5,644 bases of DNA from CAYUFF01 sp964444075 (GTDB taxonomy: Archaea > Aenigmatarchaeota > Aenigmatarchaeia > CG10238-14 > SCSR01): positions 1 through 5,644 of the forward strand of contig CAYUFF010000046.1 of NCBI GenBank assembly GCA_964444075.1, in the 5' to 3' direction. The notes under the pieces were generated by a model that made no database searches, was not told the DNA's origin, and saw only the letters and a list, made by a program, of their open reading frames with translations. Both the position numbers and the translations under genes were made by a program. This document shows, piece by piece, positions 1 through 5,644 of the stretch (the stretch's first letter is position 1; each line of letters begins with the position of its first letter).

Positions 1-1017
1 AGCATAGACCAGGACCTAATCATACCCAAAAAGTACGACCCCAAGGGAAGGGTGATAGTTCCCAAGGAAAAGCTGGTTTTGCTGAAAGTTCTGGTAGCAG
101 GGATTTGCGGAACGGACCTCCACATCCTTCGTGTACCCCCAGGACACACCGCAACGGTGGGAGCGATTTTGGGGCATGAGTACGTTGGCGAGGTAGTGGA
201 AGTTGGAAAGTATGTTGAGAACGTCGAGGTTGGAGATAAGGTTGTGGTCGACCCGAACATAAAGTGTGGCGAATGCTGGTTCTGCAGGAACGATTTACCC
301 AACATGTGCAAGAACATGACGACATTAGGAATCTACGGGGACGGAGGCTTCGCCGAGTACAACGTCGCCCCATCCTCTCAACTCTTCAAAATACCCGACG
401 ACATGGACGTAGAGACTGCAGCCCTGTTCGAACCGTTGAGTTGCACGACCCATAACTGGGAGAGGTTGTCACCGAAACCTGCTGACTCCATTTTAATATT
501 CGGAGCCGGTCCTCAGGGATGCCTGCACCTGCTCCTCTCAAAACTTTCCGGAGCTCGCGTAACGATAGTGGTCGAGCCGTGCGAGTTCAGGAGAAAGGTA
601 GCGGAGGAGCTGGGAGCCGTAGTAGTCGATCCTACCGAGGAAGATGTTGTTGAGGTCGTGAAGAAGTACACGAGACACGGGGTCGACGTAGCGATAGATG
701 CTTGCGGCAGACCCGAGGTTATAAACGTAGCTATAGATTGCGTGAGGCCTGGAGGTAAAATATCGACTTTCGGGGAGCAAAACGTCAACGCTTTCGCCGA
801 TAAGGTAAGCTTCACCAAAGTAACGCAAAAGGAGCTGACGATCGTGGGCTCTTACATAACTAGATGGACCTTTGAAGAGACGATAAACTTGCTCGGAAGG
901 AAGGATGTCGAATGGAAGAAAATAATAACGCACAGGGTAAAGCTTGAAGAAATAGAGAAGGGCTTGGAGTTGATGAGGAAGGGAGAAGCGATAAAGGTGC
1001 TCGTATATCCCAAGTAG
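1..1017 (+). CDS. Zinc-dependent medium-chain alcohol/polyol dehydrogenase, 5' end outside window (partial)
   Basis: This is a cytoplasmic NAD(P)-linked dehydrogenase of the MDR zinc family, which oxidises secondary alcohol groups of polyols, sugars or threonine. The frame is open from base 1. The GTG at 52 is internal, because family members start roughly 35-40 residues before the catalytic Cys, so the true start lies upstream. In visible-fragment numbering (338 residues), catalytic zinc ligands are C36 (GICGTD), H59 and E60 (GHE), with a further acidic residue E144 in EPLSC. Structural zinc cysteines are C89, C92, C95 and C103. The Rossmann loop is GAGPQG at 168-173. E192 ends the second strand, where an acidic residue usually indicates NAD preference. 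The C-terminal KELTIVGSY and THRVKLEEIEKGLELM segments resemble sorbitol/L-iditol and threonine dehydrogenases. The exact substrate cannot be read from the sequence. It ends in TAG, 12 bases from the convergent aminopeptidase stop. Confidence 0.93.
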   Translation, partial: SIDQDLIIPKKYDPKGRVIVPKEKLVLLKVLVAGICGTDLHILRVPPGHTATVGAILGHEYVGEVVEVGKYVENVEVGDKVVVDPNIKCGECWFCRNDLPNMCKNMTTLGIYGDGGFAEYNVAPSSQLFKIPDDMDVETAALFEPLSCTTHNWERLSPKPADSILIFGAGPQGCLHLLLSKLSGARVTIVVEPCEFRRKVAEELGAVVVDPTEEDVVEVVKKYTRHGVDVAIDACGRPEVINVAIDCVRPGGKISTFGEQNVNAFADKVSFTKVTQKELTIVGSYITRWTFEETINLLGRKDVEWKKIITHRVKLEEIEKGLELMRKGEAIKVLVYPK

Positions 1018-1029
1018 ATGAAAGTGATT

Positions 1030-2400
1030 TTATCCTTCCCCGAACCTTTTCCTCAAAAAGTTGTACAATAGCCTTACTCCAAAGCCAGTGCCACCCTTGT
1101 TCATCCACTCCCATTCTTTGTCCAAGATGGAAACACCAGCGATATCCAAATGAACCCACCTTGCCTTTTTCACGAACTGCTTCAAAAAGAGACCCCCCAC
1201 TATCGAGGATGCAACCCTTTCTTTTGGGGATGGCACGTTCTTTAGGTCGGAGATCTCACCTTTGACCATGTCCTCGTAAAACTCTGGCAACGGAAGCTCC
1301 CACAAGTATTCTTTGACTTCCTCTCCAACTCTTCGCAGCTCGTCGAGAAGCTTTCTATCGTTCCCGAAAACACCCGCGATCAGCTTTCCCAAAGCGATGA
1401 TGATACCACCGGTTAGGGTTGCGAGGTCGACGATGATTTCAGGCTTGTAAGTTTTTTCTGCATAAGCGATGGCGTCTGCTAGGATCAACCTTCCTTCGGC
1501 ATCGGTATTTACGACTTCCACAGTCTTCCCGTCGAACATCCTTATTATGTCTCCCGGCTTCGTGGAATTAGCTGAGGGAACGTTCTCGACCAACGGAATT
1601 ATTCCCACGAGGTTCGCTTTCAACTTTTTCCTCGCGGCCAACCAAAGCGTAGCTACAGTAACGGCGGCGCCGCTCATGTCCATTTTCATGTCTTCCAAGT
1701 ATCCAGTAGGCTTTAAGTTGAGCCCTCCTGCGTCGAAGCACACGCCTTTACCCACGAGAGCCATGTCGACCTCCTTCTTCTTTTTGGGAAAGTACTCGAT
1801 GACGAGTAGGCAGGGTTTGTTCGCACTTCCCTTACCGACGGAAACTATCCCTCCGAAGCCCTTCTTTCGCAGAGTATCGTAGCCCAGTACCTTCATCTTC
1901 AAAGACTTTTCCTTCCCTAACCTTTCCCTCACTACCTCGACAAATTTGGAGGGCGTAAGGTTGTTGGGAGGCTCGTTGGATAAATCTCTCGCGAAGTACA
2001 CAGCTTCGGCGATGATCCTGGCTTCATTGAGCACTTCTTGCTGGATGTTGAGCAAATGGAGCTCGACCACCTCCTCCTTCTTTTTCTTGTACTTCAGGAA
2101 TTCGTAAGCTCCGAGGTAAGCACCTTCGAGGAACATTTTTTTATCCACAACGTCCTCGCTAATTTCGACGCAAACCTTCTTCAGACCTTCGTTCCTCAAG
2201 TACTTCACGAGCCTTGAGCCGAACTTGAGAGAATCTTCCTTGGACTTGAGCGAACCGTAAATAATCTCCTTACCCCTTTCCACCACCCTTCTAAAACGAA
2301 CGTCCTCGTAGAATTCTTTCTCAAACTTTTTTTCCTCCGGTAACGAGATTCTGACAAGAGGGTAGAAGGGTTTTTCGGAAGCTTTGAGGATAACTTTCAT
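1030..2400 (-). CDS. pepA: Leucyl aminopeptidase, peptidase family M17 (PepA-like)
   Basis: This is a cytoplasmic di-metal exopeptidase that removes N-terminal residues from peptides, feeding amino acids back from protein turnover; family members are usually hexamers. The C-terminal catalytic domain (about 130-456) is complete. By alignment to E. coli PepA from memory, metal ligands are K218, D223, D241, D300 and E302, and catalytic residues are K230 and R304. NTDAEGRL at 298-305 is the exact family signature. Other conserved blocks are SNEPPNNLTP (141-150), DLATLTG (325-331) and HLDIAG (417-422). The N-terminal domain (1 to about 125) is short and poorly conserved, and 456 residues is somewhat below the roughly 500 of bacterial PepA. 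The ATG at 2400 has no Shine-Dalgarno sequence, but a TATA-like box lies at the right distance for a leaderless transcript. The gene is convergent with the dehydrogenase and divergent from the surface-protein gene. The family is very secure; the preferred peptide substrate is not known. Confidence 0.96.
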   Translation of the reverse strand: MKVILKASEKPFYPLVRISLPEEKKFEKEFYEDVRFRRVVERGKEIIYGSLKSKEDSLKFGSRLVKYLRNEGLKKVCVEISEDVVDKKMFLEGAYLGAYEFLKYKKKKEEVVELHLLNIQQEVLNEARIIAEAVYFARDLSNEPPNNLTPSKFVEVVRERLGKEKSLKMKVLGYDTLRKKGFGGIVSVGKGSANKPCLLVIEYFPKKKKEVDMALVGKGVCFDAGGLNLKPTGYLEDMKMDMSGAAVTVATLWLAARKKLKANLVGIIPLVENVPSANSTKPGDIIRMFDGKTVEVVNTDAEGRLILADAIAYAEKTYKPEIIVDLATLTGGIIIALGKLIAGVFGNDRKLLDELRRVGEEVKEYLWELPLPEFYEDMVKGEISDLKNVPSPKERVASSIVGGLFLKQFVKKARWVHLDIAGVSILDKEWEWMNKGGTGFGVRLLYNFLRKRFGEG

Positions 2401-2423
2401 AATTTATTGTATGAGCCTTTCGA

Positions 2424-2439
2424 CACATAAACCTTTTTT
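2424..2439 (-). promoter_or_regulatory. Putative archaeal BRE/TATA promoter of the aminopeptidase gene
   Basis: On the minus strand the sequence reads AAAAAAGGTTTATGTG: a purine-rich stretch (2439-2432) like a TFB recognition element, followed by TTTATGTG (2431-2424). The TTTAT core ends about 25 bases before the ATG at 2400. With the usual archaeal spacing of 25-27 bases from TATA centre to start site, transcription would begin at or next to the ATG. A second candidate, TTAAAAAA at 2441-2434, would give a leader of about 12 bases. This is inferred from sequence only. Confidence 0.45.
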
Positions 2440-2441
2440 AA
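2434..2441 (+). promoter_or_regulatory. Putative TATA box of the surface-protein gene
   Basis: TTTTTTAA ends 24 bases before the ATG at 2466, so its centre lies about 28 bases upstream of the start codon. Standard archaeal spacing then puts the transcription start within a few bases of the ATG, which explains the missing Shine-Dalgarno sequence. The box abuts the promoter of the divergent aminopeptidase gene. An AT-rich stretch directly before the ATG, with the 8-base palindrome TATTAATA at 2456-2463, is too close to act as the TATA box for this start. Confidence 0.45.
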
Positions 2442-2465
2442 GACCTCACCCAAATTATTAATAGT

Positions 2466-5400
2466 ATGTATAATACCTTTCCAGGAGTCCTAGAAAAGAG
2501 AAGAATCGAACGTTCTTTTTATTTTGTGATTGTGATATTTTTGTTGTTGATAGTATTTCCTTCCTTTTCTCAAGCCAGTCTAAAGGTTAATTACCCTTTC
2601 CAAGTTTCGATTACCCTAAACGGAGAAATGAAAGCTCCTGCAAACGAAAGTGAAATACTCTTGGTTTCCGAGAACAATGCCTGGAACGTAACGAGTGCTT
2701 CTTGGGAAGCAGAGAAGAACATAACTACACACTTTAACTACACTTCTTTCCTGTGGAACATTTCCTTCCTAATCCAAAACACTACCAATTTAACGGGAAC
2801 AGATAAACTGAACATTTCCATAGATTATCCAGGGAATGAAAGCCTAGGAGTAGAAGTAAAGAATGTGTACACAAATTCCGGTAACCTGAATTGTTCCTTG
2901 GTAGGTTATTGGGGTAATTATACTAACATTACTTGCAATGCGACGGCACCACAGGCGACGAACGTTTACAAGGTTTACTTGACCTTAGCGTGGAATGTTA
3001 GTTTAGAAGAAGGTTGGTATGAGCAACTAAATTCTTCCGTAGCGATGGGACCACTGATAAGGAACTTTACCGACATATTTTATCGGCAACACTTTAGCTT
3101 TTACGCTCCATTCCCAATCAACGTCACCGCGAACGTTAGTTTGATCGATGCCAACTTAACCATAGTGGATCAGTTAAACTTTTCTTCGGATGCGGTGACA
3201 CAGTCAGCAGATTCTCATTTCATCGCATTCAACATAACGAACTTGAACACTACTCCCCAGAAGTTTGGCGTTGATGTAGTGGCGAAAAGGATTGGTTACC
3301 TTGAAATAGACGTCTATGAAAAACAGCTCGTAGAACCGCATATCATCCTGTATGATTCAGGAATTTCCACTATAACAGAGACCAACGTTACCTATGAGTT
3401 TGTTTATTCCTTCTACTATAATACCAGCGAGTATAAGAATTTGGAATTCGAGGTTGACATTCTCCACAACTTCACGAAGAAAGATGACTTAATCGAAGGA
3501 AAGAACTATTCTCAGGAAATTTTGCAAGGAAGTGGCGGCCAACCATGCAACAATTCAGATTATGCTGGATACTGTGAGGTTAGGTTTTCACCCAGCGAGA
3601 ACAACATATTCAAGCTACGAACGCTGGAGTTCAGAAAACTTCCGATCATAACCCTAACGCTCAACTGGACGCAGAACGTTTCTGTAGTTTCGAACCTTTC
3701 TGTGCAATACTTCTATCGCACGGTCAACGTAACTAACCCATGCTTGAACACTAGCATAGAGAACGTAACCATTACTCAAGCCTTCCAAGAAGAAAAGTTG
3801 AATAGCTCTGTTATAGAGGCAAAAGAAGTTTTCATATCACTGCTTCAACAGAATTCTACGATATCTCTCAACTTGACTACTATCTTTGACCTCCTGAATG
3901 AAACTCTCTCTTGGAGACAAGATCCTACTAGGATTACAAGAGCTAATTCAACGGCATACATTACTCTGGATGTTTACGCCACCAGGAATTATAGTTTTGG
4001 CGATCCCTTCCACGTCGAGGTTGCTTACGGAAGAAACGGTTGGAGTTGTAAAGGAAGCAACATAACAATAGATGCGGACGGATTGTACAACTTTACGGTC
4101 AACTGCAGCAAAGAAAACGTGGTTATAGTTAATTACGAGAACTATTCTGTTCAGGATAACGTCTTCCGAAGGGAATATGTGGTGAACAACACCGACGAAG
4201 AGTTGAACTTTACCGCAGAGATAAACCTTTCCTTCCCAAGCTTATACCAACCAAAAGTTTATCTCTTGAGTTCCAAAATAGAATTGAACCAGACGAAGTT
4301 CATTGACTCCGATGGTGACGGATATTTTGAGAGCGTGGTGTTTAACTACACGATTCCGAATTCTAGCGGAGAAAGATTTTTGGTAGAAGGTGAGAGATGG
4401 TTGGTCATCGATGCTAAACTCTCTGAAAGCTATCTTTACGAGGGAGAAGATGTGCAGCTTTCGGGAAGGGTAACTTATATGGACGGGGAAGGTTGTACCG
4501 CTAATTTAACGATAAAAATTTACAGGAATGATAACCTAATAGATTGGAGATTCTTTAACCTAACCCCTTCCGAAAGCTTCTCTCTGTTGTTAGAAAACCT
4601 CGACGAGGGAAACTATAAGATCGAGTTTTTTGCTAAGGATACCATGAACTACACGGGAAGTAAAGAGCTACAGTTTACAGTGACAGTTCCGCCAGCACCT
4701 CCAGCGGAAACCCTACCTCCTACCGTACCCAGCTACGAAAGCAAATACTTCGAAAAGTTTTTCCCTGGCAGTAACGAGGTTAGGCTGATGAGGTCTTACC
4801 TTCACGGTGTCACAAAACTAGTGTTCAACTTGAAGGGAGAGTACAAAGACGTGAGGATAAAGGTAAAAAGGTTGTGGGAGAAGCCAGGAACACTTCCCAG
4901 CCCCAACCATGAGGCAATAAAGTATGTCGAGGTGGAATTGCAGAATCTTCCTGAGAGTGCTTTCAACTGGGTGAGGGTAGATTTCAAGATAAGCAAGGAG
5001 AAGTTGAACTTTAGCGAAGGAATTAAAGTATTCGTCGAGAGGTACGATGAAGAAGCCTCTGCGTGGAGAGCTTATGAGGCGAGCTTTCAGGAAGAAGATG
5101 AATATTACTACTACTTTACGGCAAACCTTCCTAAACTTTCTTACCTAGCCTTTACGTGGAAGTACGAGGCACCCAAACCAAAACCGGTATGCGGCAACGG
5201 AATATGTGAGGAAGGAGAAAACGAAACAACGTGTCCGCAAGATTGTAAGCCTGTGGTGAAGAAAGAATGTCCGCCCTGTCCGAGCTGTTCACCTTGGAGT
5301 GGATGTATAGAGGGTAAGCAAACCAGAACGTGCTGGAAATGCGGACCAGAAACAAACTATACGTGCGTGAGCTATCAGGAAGAGAGAGAATGTGAAGTCG

Positions 5401-5540
5401 CGGTACCGGTAACCAACGTTACCGAAGAAAAGAGAGTAGAAAAGTTACTTCCCTCATGGTATCTGGTTGGAATTTGTTGTTTACTCGTACTTGTGGTAGC
5501 GATAGCGATACTCTTTAAGAAAAAGCTATTAAGAATTTAA
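2466..5540 (+). CDS. Large exported surface glycoprotein with Ig-like, PGF-pre-PGF-like and Cys-rich regions and a C-terminal membrane anchor
   Basis: This 1024-residue protein is probably displayed on the cell surface; its precise role is unknown. A Sec-type signal peptide has a basic region (KRRIER, 11-16), a hydrophobic core (17-33) and a likely cleavage after SQA (A37). Residues 38 to about 640 are rich in Asn, Thr, Ser, Phe and Tyr, look all-beta, and have no domain I can name. I count 56 Asn-X-Ser/Thr sequons in all, 51 of them before residue 700. D614, D616 and D618 form a DSDGDG calcium-loop-like motif. An Ig-like beta domain spans about 645-740. A Pro-rich hinge follows (742-755), then a PGF-pre-PGF-like domain (about 757-900). 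Residues 909-976 hold 12 Cys, with a CGNGICEEGE motif and a thrombospondin-1-like WSGC...QTRTC. One transmembrane helix (998-1017) ends in a basic KKKLLRI tail. The ATG at 2466 keeps the complete signal peptide; in-frame GTG codons at 2526 and 2532 would remove its basic region. Adhesin, S-layer-associated protein or surface receptor are all possible. Confidence 0.9.
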   Translation: MYNTFPGVLEKRRIERSFYFVIVIFLLLIVFPSFSQASLKVNYPFQVSITLNGEMKAPANESEILLVSENNAWNVTSASWEAEKNITTHFNYTSFLWNISFLIQNTTNLTGTDKLNISIDYPGNESLGVEVKNVYTNSGNLNCSLVGYWGNYTNITCNATAPQATNVYKVYLTLAWNVSLEEGWYEQLNSSVAMGPLIRNFTDIFYRQHFSFYAPFPINVTANVSLIDANLTIVDQLNFSSDAVTQSADSHFIAFNITNLNTTPQKFGVDVVAKRIGYLEIDVYEKQLVEPHIILYDSGISTITETNVTYEFVYSFYYNTSEYKNLEFEVDILHNFTKKDDLIEGKNYSQEILQGSGGQPCNNSDYAGYCEVRFSPSENNIFKLRTLEFRKLPIITLTLNWTQNVSVVSNLSVQYFYRTVNVTNPCLNTSIENVTITQAFQEEKLNSSVIEAKEVFISLLQQNSTISLNLTTIFDLLNETLSWRQDPTRITRANSTAYITLDVYATRNYSFGDPFHVEVAYGRNGWSCKGSNITIDADGLYNFTVNCSKENVVIVNYENYSVQDNVFRREYVVNNTDEELNFTAEINLSFPSLYQPKVYLLSSKIELNQTKFIDSDGDGYFESVVFNYTIPNSSGERFLVEGERWLVIDAKLSESYLYEGEDVQLSGRVTYMDGEGCTANLTIKIYRNDNLIDWRFFNLTPSESFSLLLENLDEGNYKIEFFAKDTMNYTGSKELQFTVTVPPAPPAETLPPTVPSYESKYFEKFFPGSNEVRLMRSYLHGVTKLVFNLKGEYKDVRIKVKRLWEKPGTLPSPNHEAIKYVEVELQNLPESAFNWVRVDFKISKEKLNFSEGIKVFVERYDEEASAWRAYEASFQEEDEYYYYFTANLPKLSYLAFTWKYEAPKPKPVCGNGICEEGENETTCPQDCKPVVKKECPPCPSCSPWSGCIEGKQTRTCWKCGPETNYTCVSYQEERECEVAVPVTNVTEEKRVEKLLPSWYLVGICCLLVLVVAIAILFKKKLLRI

Positions 5541-5541
5541 T
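5534..5541 (+). promoter_or_regulatory. Putative TATA box of the downstream GTPase-like gene
   Basis: AATTTAAT ends 24 bases before the ATG at 5566, the same spacing as the box ahead of the surface-protein gene. It overlaps the last codons and TAA stop (5538-5540) of that gene. With no Shine-Dalgarno sequence before 5566, a leaderless transcript starting at or near the ATG is the simplest reading. Read-through from the upstream gene cannot be excluded, as the spacer is only 25 bases. Confidence 0.4.
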
Positions 5542-5565
5542 CCACCGATATTTTGAATTTTTAAC

Positions 5566-5644
5566 ATGCCAGCCAACCTTCCGAGAGAATGGTACCTTCT
5601 AGAAGAAAAGGTTAGGGAGGCGAAAAGCCTTCAGGAAAAGGTAA
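5566..5644 (+). CDS. Start of a probable OBG/DRG-type (TGS-domain) GTPase gene, 3' end outside window (partial)
   Basis: An ATG opens a frame that stays open to the window edge, giving 26 residues that start MPANLPREWYLLEEKVREAK and end in SLQEKV. The opening MPANLP, an aromatic residue a few positions on, and a helix ending in a K-S/T-x-x-EK pattern match my memory of the N-terminus of TGS-domain GTPases of the OBG/DRG group, which bind GTP and act with ribosomes. The G1-G4 motifs that would prove this lie beyond the window. It starts 25 bases after the surface-protein stop on the same strand, with its own TATA-like box. That a gene starts here is likely; the product name is tentative. Confidence 0.55.
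   Translation, partial: MPANLPREWYLLEEKVREAKSLQEKV

Noticed and set aside
52..54. GTG as start of the dehydrogenase
   Set aside because: It would remove strands expected before the GICGTD motif, and the frame is open back to base 1 with protein-like sequence, so the start is upstream of the window.
538..933. Minus-strand open frame of 131 codons opposite the dehydrogenase
   Set aside because: It lies wholly inside a conserved gene on the other strand, its translation shows no recognisable motif, and it has no promoter-like context. A shadow frame.
1018..1029. Shared terminator between the convergent dehydrogenase and aminopeptidase genes
   Set aside because: The 12-base gap has no hairpin, and flanking T tracts on either strand are too short to support a call.
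1018..1071. 17-codon frame starting with ATG directly after the dehydrogenase stop, beginning MKVIL like the aminopeptidase start
   Set aside because: The resemblance to the aminopeptidase N-terminus (MKVILK) is only five residues with different codons. The frame runs into the aminopeptidase 3' end and has no ribosome signal. Taken as coincidence.
1469..1882. Plus-strand open frame of 137 codons opposite the aminopeptidase
   Set aside because: It covers the most conserved part of the M17 catalytic domain on the other strand, and the Ser/Thr/Pro/Phe-rich product looks like reverse-frame translation of Lys/Glu/Gly codons.
2456..2463. Palindrome TATTAATA just before the surface-protein ATG as an operator
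   Set aside because: An 8-base AT palindrome is expected by chance in an AT-rich promoter, and no second copy was noticed near the other starts.
4802..4996. Minus-strand open frame opposite the PGF-pre-PGF-like domain
   Set aside because: It is short, has no motif, and is fully covered by a well-supported coding region on the plus strand.
5549..5565. T-rich stretch (TATTTTGAATTTTTAAC) after the surface-protein gene as an archaeal terminator
   Set aside because: The T runs are only four and five bases long, there is no hairpin, and in an AT-rich spacer directly before a start codon this cannot be told from background.

Overview
The window looks like archaeal chromosome, probably from a thermophile. 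Three things point there. One gene encodes a large surface protein with very many N-glycosylation sequons and a C-terminal domain that reads like the archaeal PGF-pre-PGF family. None of the three gene starts inside the window has a Shine-Dalgarno sequence; each instead has a TTTAA/TTTAT-type box ending about 25 bases before the ATG, as expected for leaderless archaeal transcripts. Arg codons are mostly AGA/AGG and ATA is common for Ile. The Cys-rich CGNGxCEEGE...CPQDC motif together with a thrombospondin-type-1-like stretch is, from memory, frequent in DPANN and some euryarchaeal surface proteins, so a DPANN-type source is possible. The window alone does not settle this.

Layout. (1) Bases 1-1017, + strand: the 3' part of a zinc-dependent medium-chain alcohol/polyol dehydrogenase, whose start lies before the window. 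(2) Bases 1018-1029: a 12-base gap between convergent stop codons. (3) Bases 1030-2400, - strand: a complete M17 leucyl aminopeptidase with all metal-binding and catalytic residues present. (4) Bases 2401-2465: a 65-base divergent promoter region with two back-to-back TATA-like boxes. (5) Bases 2466-5540, + strand: a 1024-residue exported, membrane-anchored surface glycoprotein, more AT-rich than its neighbours. (6) Bases 5541-5565: a 25-base spacer. (7) From base 5566, + strand: the first 26 codons of a gene that resembles the start of TGS-domain OBG/DRG-type GTPases. There is no gene-free stretch over 300 bases.

The genes do not form an obvious pathway. The dehydrogenase and aminopeptidase are soluble metabolic enzymes (sugar alcohol or amino-alcohol oxidation; peptide turnover), the large protein belongs to the cell envelope, and the last gene is probably ribosome- or translation-linked. 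No RNA gene, CRISPR array, insertion sequence or phage feature was seen. The least understood element is the surface protein. It joins a sequon-dense, apparently repetitive ectodomain to an Ig-like domain, a PGF-pre-PGF-like domain whose PGF tripeptide is not conserved, a 12-cysteine stalk and a C-terminal transmembrane anchor.
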